A stretch of 64,000 bases of DNA from Cyanoderma ruficeps (Eukaryota > Chordata > Aves > Passeriformes > Timaliidae), in NCBI GenBank assembly GCA_008694505.1, contig VZDJ01000056.1, forward strand, positions 562,461 through 626,460. The letters are read 5' to 3'. Position numbers and translations under genes: made by a program. Below the pieces are notes generated by a model. It was not told where the DNA came from, did not search any database, and saw only the letters and a list, made by a program, of their open reading frames with translations. Below are positions 55,266 to 64,000 of the stretch, in pieces (positions within the stretch are counted from its first letter, which is position 1; each line of letters begins with the position of its first letter).

Positions 55266-56352
55266 AGATTAAAACACTGATAGAAAGGTGTAGAAGAGGA
55301 TTATGGAGGTGTGCAAAATGATCCTCCCTGGAGCCATGTGTGATGAGTGTGAGCAGAGAACCTTTACCTGGCTCTGTCCCTACACCCACTCCTGCACAGT
55401 TACCTGCTTAAAATGTTCACCTTTCTCACCTTTTGGCTGCTCGCATGAGAGTTGAGTGGATCTCTGAGGTGAAGCAGAACTGCAGGTCTGGAACACGATG
55501 GGATCAAACCACCAGGATGCTTCGGGCAATGGTTTTAGCTGAGAAAAGCACACAGTTAATGAGGAGTTTTTCTGTTTCATCTAGAAGACCAATATTCATT
55601 TGACAGTGAGCAGAAGGGGGAGCCAGAAAGGCACAGTGTCAGTGCTCACACGGCATTTGCCATGTGCTGGAACTGGTTCTCTGTCACTGTGCCTGGCTCC
55701 AAAAGTCTGATCTGACCCCATTTCCATAATTTTGCTTTTTTTTTTGGTTTTTTACTTTCTCCATCATCTTCCTGTGATACCAATTCACCTCAGTTCTAAT
55801 AAAAACATTTGTAAGGTAATGGATGTATCTTGGCTGAGTGTTTGTTGTTTTAATTTCCAGCACATTATATTGATTCTCTGAGGATTGCTGGTCTCTGTGA
55901 GATGATTTGTGGGTTTGTGGGGCTTTGTTCCTGTGGGGACTGAGAATCAGGAACAGCAATATCTGCATCAGTATCCTCAACAGCTTGGAGTAGGAAAGTT
56001 GGAATATTCTGACTTTGTATTTTATTCCCTCACAGAGGTAGAGATCTGATTTCCCAGGCTGGGAGATGCATTAGATGAACAGAGCTGTGTTTGGGTGGGA
56101 GTTCAAGGGGGTTTTTTTGAGTTTTGAGGCTTTTACATTGTTTGGTTTTGCTTTTTGTTTTACTTTTTTTTCCCTATCCCCTAAAAAAATGCTCCAAACA
56201 GGAGCAGTTCCAAAGGAGCTGGAAAAAACCTGCAGATTTCAGATGGAGATGGATGCTCAGCTGGGGCTTAGGTGGAAAAGTTTTCAGTAGCAGTTCTGCA
56301 GAACTTCTCCACTCTTGGAGCTTGAACATTTATCTCTCATGTTCCAGTGGAA
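55266..56352. other. Single-copy noncoding DNA
   Basis: T-rich runs at 55735-55755 and 56110-56172. No coding evidence or transposon ends. Confidence 0.5.
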
Positions 56353-56774
56353 GAGGGGACAGGACACAGGGATGTCCTTGGGGACAGGGACAGGACACAG
56401 GGATGTCACTGGAGAGAGGGGACAGGCCACAGGGATGTCCTTGGAGACAGGGACAGGACACAAGGATGTCTTTGGGGATGAGGACAGGACACAGGGGTGT
56501 CCTTGGGGATGAGGACAGGACACAGGGATGTCACTGGAGAGGGGGACAGGACACAGGGATGTCACTGGGGAATGGGGACAGGACACAGGGATGTCCCTGG
56601 GGACAGGGACAGGACACAGGGATGTCCTTGGAGAGGGGACAGGACAATGGGATGTCCTTGGGGACACGGACAGGGCACAGGGGTGTCCTTGGGGATGAGG
56701 ACAGGACACAGGGATGTCACTGGGGAATGGGGACAGGACACTGGGATGTCCTTGGGGATGGGACAGGACTCAAG
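56353..56774. repeat. GC-rich minisatellite, about 14 units of 29-32 bp
   Basis: Core GGACAGGACACAGGGATGTC, followed by CTTGGGGA, ACTGGAGA or ACTGGGGA. About fourteen units with variants in the spacer (GACAGG, GATGAG, GAGAGG, GAATGG). Unit length varies between 29 and 32. The long frames on both strands (for example 301 codons on the plus strand from 56124) run through the repeat and should not be read as genes. Confidence 0.94.
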
Positions 56775-57968
56775 GATGGTCATGGAGAGGAAAGGATTCT
56801 GTTGGAAGCCCTTTGGGGTTTGGAAGTCAGCAAGGTCAAGGTGGAGGTGTGCTGGGTGCTTTCTCACCGGTGTGCCTTAGGTGCCCTTCCAGAGGAGTAT
56901 TTCTATTTTAGATCAAAGAAAAATGCCAAAGCACTCCAGAAATCCTTTCTGGGGCTTTTTCTGTGGTGTGCTGTGTTTTTTTCTTCCTCCCCTTCAGTGA
57001 TTGTGTGGTCAGCCTTGACGGGCTTTTAATGCTCTGCCAAGTTCTCTGGGAGCTGCAGAGCCCATCCCTCTAATGGATCTATGATGTAATTATATTCCAG
57101 CATCCTCTAAATGTCTCTCTGCTGCTAGCAGGGTGCTCACATGTCCATGCAGTTGGAAGTTTTGTTTTGTGCATCTGTTTTTAACGAGAATATGGCCCTA
57201 AACTATCACAGAGGGCCGGGAGAGGCAGCTGTCAAGAGCTTCTGGTACCCAAAGCTGGCTGTGATGACTGCAAATGTTTTTCATTTGTCTGATTAAACAG
57301 CTTTTCCAACACAGTAATAATCCAAACTGCTTCTTTTCACTGTTCAGCTACACTGCTCAGTGACCAGAAATTGGAAGAAAAACCAGGGTGGAAATAAACA
57401 ACCCTTCAAGACGTTAAAAGTTCACCTTTTAACCTGTGTTTTCAACACCTGCCTTGAGCAGGGCTTTGGTGCAACAAAGGCTGTGGAGTGATGCCCGTGC
57501 TGTCACACTGTGTGGTGCTGATCCCAGCTTCCCTGCAGCAAGCTGCTGCTTCCAGAAAAGCCAAAAGCCCTGGAGCCCTGGCTGCCTTTGGAGCTGGGAT
57601 CACTCTGCTGGGGCTCTGTGTGGAACACTCGACACCACAAATTGCAAGCAGGGACTGGAAGCTGTGTTTCCATTGGAAGCAGGGCTGCATTTTCCTCACC
57701 TGACCTCATGGAGGCTTTGAGGCAGAGATTGGCTGGGGCTGGAGCTGGGGTGTGGGCTCACCTGGATTTGGGAGCTTTCTAGTGGTGTTTGTGCTGCTGC
57801 ATGTGCCTGAGCCGCAGTGTTTGGATTTTCAGGGCTCAGGGAATCTGTGTTCTGGGCCTGCTCTGGCTCTGCTGGCCTGGCTTCCAGGCCAATTTACAGC
57901 TCAGAACTCGCCTGGGTTTGGAAATCGATTTTGGAACATGCACATGGCCAGTGGACCAAAACACAACT
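56775..57968. other. Single-copy noncoding DNA, nothing assignable
   Basis: Mixed composition. Frames near 57436-57790 overlap on both strands with no domain. Confidence 0.5.
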
Positions 57969-58327
57969 CCCAGGATCCCAGAATGGTTGGGGTTGGAAGG
58001 GACCTCAGAGCTCATCCCATTCCAACCCCCTGCCATGGACAGGGACACTTTCCATTACCCCAGGGTGCTTCAAACCCTGTCCAGCCTTGGACACTGCCAG
58101 GGATCCAGGGACAGCAACAGCTTGTCCACCCTCCCAGGGAACAATTCTTTCCCAATCTCCCATCCAGCCCTGCTCTCTGTTAATGTGAAGCCGTTCCCTG
58201 TATCCCGTCCCTCCATCCCTTGTCCCCAGTCCCTCTCCTGGAGCCCCTTTAGGCCCTGCCAGGGGCTCTGAGCTCTCCCTGGAGCTTCTCCTCTCCGGGT
58301 GAGCACCCCCAGCTCTCCCAGCCTGTC
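57969..58327 (-). mobile_element. CR1 LINE 3' end, long
   Basis: Reverse-orientation CR1 of about 360 bases, starting at its 3' terminus. Blocks in order: GGATCCCAGAATGGTTGGGG, GAAGGGACCTCAGAGCTCAT, CCAACCCCCTGCCATGGACA, CTTGGACACTGCCAGGGATC, CACCCTCCCAGGGAACAATT, CCATCCCTTGTCCCCAGTCC, CTGGAGCCCCTTTAGGCCCT and AGCACCCCCAGCTCTCCCAG. It is the uninterrupted counterpart of the split copy at 13950-14745 and was used to place that LTR's boundaries. Confidence 0.94.
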
Positions 58328-58400
58328 CCTGTGTTATTATGAGCAAACAAGAGGAGCACGATGGGGAGGTGTTACCTTCCCTCAGGTGTGACATCCCTGA

Positions 58401-58402
58401 GG

Positions 58403-58433
<31 letters not shown>

Positions 58434-58452
58434 NGACAGACAGACAGACAGA
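58401..58452. repeat. (GACA)n microsatellite with an N
   Basis: About twelve GACA units, with one CGGA variant near the left end and a single unresolved base at 58434 in the middle. Confidence 0.93.
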
Positions 58453-60047
58453 GCAGCTGAGTGCAGGATGCTGAGGAGCCCCTCTGGCTGTTGCTGCCTG
58501 CAGGGGCTCACCTGGAGCAGCCCTGGCTCTGCGTGTTCTAAAATCTCCTGAGCAGCCACTGCTGCATGTGAGCGCCTAAAGAAACCTCAGCAAGGTCACT
58601 GGTGAGTTTTCTTGGACAAAGATCACAGCAAAGCCACCCACCTCCTAAGTGGTAGCTTTGGAAATCATTTAAATGGTAGATAATGATGCTCTTTCTTCAC
58701 TCTGTGCTTCGTCCTGCAGCAGTGTGCTCAGAATAGCTTGGAGTGGTTTTGGCCAGGTTGGATTTTTTACAGTCAATATTTTCAAGAGAGAACTGAAAAG
58801 CAAAATAGGTGTGGGATTAAAAAAGAGAGAGAGAGAGAGGAGTTGTTTACATTAAAGGAAGATGTCTAACAGCTTTAAAAATAAAAACAATCCATTTCCA
58901 GCAGCAGTGATTATGAAATAAACCACTAGAACACACCCCAGGGAGTGACAGGGGATAAAGGGACCCAGTCTGCCCCCTGCCCTGTCGCTGAGCAGGTGAT
59001 GAGAAGCTGCTGAGACCACCAGGCAAAGCTCAGGGATGCTGGGGCTCCTTTGTCCCATGGCTTTGAATTAAAAATCAAGTTGCAAACACCAAATCAGAAT
59101 GCTGACACCTCCAAAGAACTCAGAACAACACTTTTACCTGCAAGGAACTCAGTTCCTCCTGCTCTGGGCAAACTCCAGGGGCAGCTGAGCACCCACAGCC
59201 ACTCACTCACACTTGTGCTGTAGGGTTTTGTTTTCTTTGCAAAGCAGTTTCCTGTATTTTGGTCATATAGAATTACAATTTTAAGCCCAAATGGTTGAGC
59301 TGTTTGGGTACGCATCAGTTCAAAGAAATACAGATGTTCAAATGCAAACCAAACACGGATCACTTCTAGATGCTCTTTCCATGTCACTTTTCAAATTCTG
59401 TGATAACTCCGTAGAAAAAAAGACTCTTAATGATGTGAATTTGCATTGATTTTTAAAAAAAAAATTCCTGAGAATTGTCCCTTGTGATTAAAGGGGTTGT
59501 AAATCAAGTGTGTAGGTAACTTTCTAAGCCTTGCTGAGCTCTTTGATCTTTAGGTGCAGATGTTCAGCCTGGTGCAGAGTCAGGCACCCGAGGCCCCGTG
59601 TCCCCTCCGTGCCATCAGCTCTGTGCCCTCACCCTGTGGGCACTGGGGCTGCTCCCACCCTCTGGGGCCCCTTGACACAGAATTCCTTTTGTGAGGTCTC
59701 TGTGGCACTGCTCTCCTTGGGCTGCCTCTGCCTCCTGAGGTGGAGCATTCCCTCTGCTCCCAGGAAAGCTCTGAGACCATCAGTTCTTCAATCTCAGTGG
59801 CCTCCACGGCTGGCAAATGTCTGAGGCATTTTAATCAAACAAATCAAGCTGGCCCAAGGGGCTGTTGAGGCTCCTGACAGAGTCAGAGGAGCAGAGAGGT
59901 GCTGAACACACGCCCTGTGTTCTGTGCTGCAGCAAAGCGAAACAAATTCCCCGTTCTGTGTCAGCAGGTGATGGCAGCTCCCACAGAGCAGAGTTCCTGT
60001 GTTAATCATATCTGACTTCTCCCACTGCCTCTCTTCCTCCTCTAGCC
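58453..60047. other. Single-copy noncoding DNA with a short (GA)n
   Basis: A (GA)n run lies at 58825-58840. A/T homopolymers occur at 59452-59465. Bases 59570-59780 are GC-rich. No coding evidence. Confidence 0.5.
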
Positions 60048-60208
60048 AGCCAGGCAGGTTGCTGAGATTGGGACAAATCCTTGCACACTCTATGGAATAA
60101 AAATCATGTTCAATCTTTTCCCCCAGCCAGGCAGGCAGGTTGCTGAGATTGTGACAAATGCTCACACAGTTCATGGAATAAAAATCGTGTTCAATCTTTT
60201 TCACCAGC
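60048..60208. repeat. Tandem duplication, two units of about 81 bp
   Basis: The unit runs from AGCCAGGCAGG through TTGCTGAGATTG, GACAAAT, ATGGAATAAAAATC and GTTCAATCTTTT. The two copies differ by roughly ten substitutions and an extra GGCA near 60130. Each copy carries AATAAAAATC, so the duplication doubles a poly(A)-signal-like word. Confidence 0.92.
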
Positions 60209-61745
60209 CCACAGTGCCCAGAACACCTCCAGTGAACTGTCTGGCTGTGCTTGCAGGCTTCCTCCATCCCAACTTTTTAATGGAATTCCATTTGAAGCTG
60301 TCTCTAATGTGTGTCCTGTCCACAGGCTTTCCTCTGCACAGTATAATGGATTCTTTAAGCTTTGAAAGTGAGTTGTTGTGGCCTAAAGTAACAAATCAGT
60401 TTTGGAATGCATGCTGTCTGTTGTAAATGATTTGGGGGTAATAAATTTTCTGGTACAAAGCAATAGGCAGAGTTTTCATAACGTTGAACAGTTTGGACTT
60501 GTCTGGAAGGGAACAATGTCGCGAAAGCAATGTGCTGGTTCCAACTATTTGTTATTATAAAAGACAATTTTTTTTTTCCTTAAGGTAGAATCCTCATCAG
60601 ATTTCATGCTTTGCTGTAACTTGTTTTATTCCTTATGTTAGACAAATAAAAATATCTGAGTGTAGTTGTGTATCTGTTACATCTTTTAATGTAAACTTTT
60701 TTTTTTTTAGGCTGCTTAGGAAAGCTTATACGTGTTCCCCTTTTTACCAAAGGCCCATTAAAGTGGGTTGGATTGCTCTTAGAGCTTTTGATAAGCTACA
60801 TTTGAATCTGGCTAATTGAAAACTAAGGCCACAGTGCAGGAGCTGTGTGTGTTACCTTAAATTTAACACGGTGGGTTTTCAGCAGTCATTTGTTCCCTCC
60901 TGGAAACGTTCACAGGTGGCAATTTCTCGAGCTCTCCCAGACAAATCTGATGAAATAACTGCTCCAGACAGCCCTCAAGTTACGGCTGGGGTTTGGGAAG
61001 ACTGGATGGGCAGTAACTATCAAGAGACAAGACGTTTCCACTTGTCCACAGCAGTGTCTGTCCCATTGGATCTGTGCTGTGCAAACCTCAGAGTCTTTAT
61101 CCAGGTATCCAGGTTTAGGGACTGCAGGGCAGGAAAAACGAACCCTCTTCATTTCCAGCAGCCACGAGACTGAGAAACTTCACTTTTCTAACGTTTCTAA
61201 CACTTCTCTTTCCCCAGAGCCCCTTCCTTGCTGCAGTGCCAGTCGGGCACTGGGATTGCATCTGCCAGGTTGGTTTGGGCTGGGTGTTCCTGGGCTAAAC
61301 TGGAACAGTGGAATTTGTGCATTCAAAACGGATTAAAATCTGCTCAAATGAGACCTTCGACTATAAACTGGGGACTAATCGTTGCGTGGATGAGTTCCCC
61401 CAGCAATCTGAGCCGTGCTGCTTTGGGGTCTGTGGCTGGTCTGGCTCCAGTTTGTCACCTCAGGGCTGCATCAGCAGGCTCCTGGCTGAGGAGGGAGCAG
61501 AGGAGCTGCTTTTGCAGGGATGGGAACGCTCAGGGTTCTCTTCATCAGAAGGATTTGACAATCCTCCCCATTCCTCTCCCTGTGTGCACCTGCTTGTGTC
61601 TGGAGCGAGGACAGCGGAGTGACTGCCCACACAGGGACCTGTGATCAGTTCTGTCATTCCCAGCAGTGAAAACCACGGGCAGCAGCAGGCAGGGAACGGG
61701 AGGGCAGGGGCTGCTCCCGTGCCAAAGGCAAAGCCCTCCCAGACC
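60209..61745. other. Single-copy noncoding DNA; possible poly(A) site
   Basis: AATAAAAATATCTGAG near 60644 is followed within about 30 bases by G/T-rich sequence, the layout of a vertebrate poly(A) site on the plus strand. No upstream exon supports a gene. Frames near 61228-61644 overlap without a domain. Confidence 0.35.
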
Positions 61746-61809
61746 CTTCCCCCTTCCCTTCCCTTCCCTTCCCTTCCCTTCCCTTCCCTTCCCTTCCCTT
61801 CCCCTTCCC
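61746..61809. repeat. (CCCTT)n microsatellite
   Basis: About twelve nearly perfect CCCTT units. It is a pure pyrimidine/purine tract with mirror symmetry, so it could form triplex DNA. Confidence 0.95.
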
Positions 61810-63199
61810 TGGCTCCCCAGGGATGCTCCCCCAGGAATTGGGCGCTTTCTCCTTGTTTCTGGGAGCCGTGGATGTGCACAAACCACGGCAGGTGTCCTGC
61901 AGGAGCCGGGGTTGCTGCTGGAGCTCCCTCTGGGCCCATATTTCTGTGTCCTTCAGTCCTTTTTTTCCTCTCTCGCAAACCAGGAGCTCTCTGGCCACTC
62001 AGGAAATCAACTTACTTATTGATCTTCCTGAGGGCTCGGGGATGTAATTCTGTCTTTATTACATCAGATTTTAGAAGGTATTTTTGAACAGTGGCAAAAG
62101 CTTCGGAGTCACAGGGGAAAAAACTCACCAAAAAAAACCAAACCACCCAACCCAAACAGAAGAGAAGCAGCAGCAACCTCATGTCTCAGGTTTGTGGGGC
62201 TGATGAAATCAGTTTGTGTGCATGAGGAAGAGGGAGAAGATTTTAGCGACTTGCACACTTCAGGAAATTTATATCAGAAAGCCTAACATTAGATTTATTT
62301 ATAATCTTCAAATTTTCCTTATTTTAGCTCACAGAGAGAAGCTCAGGGTTTACTATGCAACTTTTTATTTCCACCACATATTTTCAGAACTGCTTATCTT
62401 TATCATTCCCCTTTGCAGACTAAAACTTGGCTTGGCAGCTCCTGAGGTTTTCCATGGAATTGCTTAAGGTGTTCCCATAACATCCTGCACTGATTTCCAT
62501 GCAGCAAATGTTCTCCTCTTGCCCAAAGGACACCCTGGGATGTGGGATTTCCACAAGCAGCCTCAGCAAAAACGTGCCCTGAATCTACAGTGATCAAATC
62601 TAAACAGTTCTAGCACGGAAACATGAGTAATGCTGATTTCTTCATCCCAGTTGATGCTTTGGACTTTCCCCTCAGGTTCCCAGGATCTCCTAGTGAGAAT
62701 CTCTGATATATAGGACAAATGTTCATCTGGCACACAGGCACAGGATTTTTCTGGGACAGGTCTGCTGATATGTTCTTACAAGTAACTATTTGTTATTCAA
62801 ACTCGATTTGATGAGCTAGAAGTGAGAGAAGCAGTTCATGAAAAAATGATTTCTTTCTGACTTCCACAAAAACTCAGGCAATCGTTTAATCAAATAAAAA
62901 AAATCAAGGAAGCAACAATTTTCTTGAGCATTTTGCTTTCAAGACTTATTCCAGGTTTCTCACAGAACGTTCTTCTACGTACAGGAATTGAAGTCAGACC
63001 TGGCTCCAAAAGAATGTGGCACCAAAAAACATGTCATCCTGCAGCAATTCAAATTCCCTTTGACAGGACAGCAAATGCTGATGAGGCTCCCCGGAAACGA
63101 GAGAACAAGACATAGTGCTGGTGAGGAGTTCTTATTTTTTCCTTATTAAAGTACCAGCAAACACGAGTCCTGCATTCCCAACAGGTAAAGGATTCCTTT
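61810..63199. other. Single-copy noncoding DNA with a C/A-rich run
   Basis: An A/C-rich stretch lies at 62115-62160. Bases 62210-62400 and 62780-62940 are AT-rich. No coding evidence. Confidence 0.5.
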
Positions 63200-63960
63200 A
63201 TTACAATGTGGCTTCGATGTGAAGCTGTCAGATCTGCAGGGTGAGAAAAAGCAGAAGACAATCTGTCCCGCTGGCATCGCTCTTTCCACATTTTCCTTAT
63301 CACCGAGGGAAGAACGCGTTTTTTTCATTTACACCTGCCTGCACCTTTATGCGGCACAACCAGCCTCTCGTGCATTTCAGAGCGGCGGAGATGTCATGCT
63401 AATGATATGTTCCTTTTTCTGCCTTCTGAAGGGCAATTTAAATTGTCTCCCTGACGCGGGGCTTGCATTAGTGATGCTGAAACGTGCGCGTGTGAGCGCT
63501 GTAAATGGATACAGCGGAGGAGTGGAGGTATTTCTTTCCTCGAGACTGAATTTTTTTTTCCCCCCCCTTATTGAAATACAAATTGCCACGTCTGTTTAAA
63601 GCTGAAGTGTGGGGTGTTCTTATTAGCACCTCTAGCCTGAAGCCTTTTCATATTCAAATGAATGTTAAGTGTTACCAGGATTACACATTAGGCACTTTAA
63701 AAGAATGGGCTGAGGAGCTCTGTCAGCTGTTTATTGTTCAGCCCAGGGTGTATTAACTATGCTCGTTTGAAAATCATATTTCCTCATCTTCTGATCTTTT
63801 GGAAGAGAAATTAGAAGAGGCAGATAAAATTTAGGCCTGGCGTTAGCTTACATCGATTAGCCTGCATTTTGATCTTGCCTTTCTCCTAAACTGACTAAAT
63901 ATTTAAAGAATAGGGGAGCAGGGACGACTACTGCATTGAAGGGCTTCTGTTTTGTCTTTT
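63200..63960. promoter_or_regulatory. Block resembling a conserved noncoding element
   Basis: Repeat-free DNA with changing composition: CpG-containing at 63260-63380 and 63450-63560, AT-rich at 63590-63960. Motif-like words include CATTAGGCACTTTAAAAG near 63686, CAGCTGTTTATTGTT near 63725 and TTAGCTTACATCGATTAGCC near 63844. A 126-codon frame at 63219-63599 starts in its left part but has no domain. Candidate enhancer by inference; it may continue beyond the window. Confidence 0.3.
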
Positions 63961-64000
63961 TATTGATGCCATCCCCCTGGCTGCAGAAAAGAGACTGCAA

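Noticed and set aside
56124..57029. 301-codon plus-strand frame with a Gly/Asp/Gln/Thr repeat peptide
   Set aside because: Its core is the 31-bp minisatellite; the minus strand and another plus frame are also open across it.
61460..61998. Gly/Arg/Lys/Glu-rich minus-strand frames
   Set aside because: They pass through the CCCTT microsatellite in three frames.
1..64000. CRISPR arrays, bacterial operons or prophage
   Set aside because: No direct repeats with unique spacers of CRISPR type and no bacterial gene density. The CR1 and LTR content shows avian nuclear DNA.
1..64000. tRNA, rRNA or snRNA genes
   Set aside because: No A/B-box pairs, cloverleaf-compatible arms or conserved rRNA/snRNA blocks were noticed on reading, though a covariance-model scan could still find a diverged copy.

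Overview
This window looks like bird nuclear DNA, most likely from a songbird. The main evidence is many truncated CR1 LINE fragments, most ending at or near the typical 3' terminus (ATTCTGTGAT-like repeats), plus short solo LTRs of avian endogenous retroviruses, a compact mix of AT-rich single-copy DNA and short CpG-rich patches, and several GC-rich minisatellites. The species cannot be read from the sequence. I found no protein-coding gene I can name and no convincing multi-exon structure. The window reads as a gene desert or a very large intron, and most long open frames lie in GC-rich or tandemly repeated DNA and carry no recognisable domain.

Layout. 1-6.8 kb is mostly single-copy DNA with two CR1 3' ends; at 704-1039 it holds a TATA box, a short ATG frame in good context and AATAAA signals in the right order. 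6.84-7.7 kb is AT-rich and looks like a conserved regulatory block. 8.4-8.9 kb has an open frame placed like a terminal exon. 11.8-14.75 kb is the densest structure: two minus-strand solo LTRs of one family, each with an exact 6-bp target duplication, one of them splitting a CR1. Between them lie an AT-rich palindromic repeat and a 40-bp minisatellite. 15-19.7 kb holds a candidate regulatory block, a G/T-rich tract and a CR1. 19.77-20.07 kb is a small CpG-rich island whose three 42-bp repeats each carry an NF-kappaB-like site. 20-29 kb contains a CR1, several microsatellites and two separate arrays of the same 22-bp minisatellite. 30-41 kb is largely single-copy, with AT-rich candidate regulatory blocks (31.1 and 37.0-37.5 kb). 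41.4-42.53 kb is a CpG-rich stretch followed by a minus-strand solo LTR. 51.1-55.3 kb holds a 400-bp segment present twice at about 99 percent identity. 56.35-56.77 kb is a 31-bp minisatellite. 58 kb carries a CR1 and a GACA array, 60 kb a tandem duplication of about 80 bp, 61.75 kb a pure CCCTT array. The window ends in another block that looks conserved.

There is no gene set working together here. The content is repeats and probable cis-regulatory DNA. The best leads are the nested LTR/CR1/palindrome/minisatellite cluster at 11.8-14.75 kb, the recent 400-bp duplication, the kappaB-like CpG island, and two weak candidate transcription units (704-1039 and 8408-8870). Statements about conservation are inferences from composition and motif density, because no alignment was possible.
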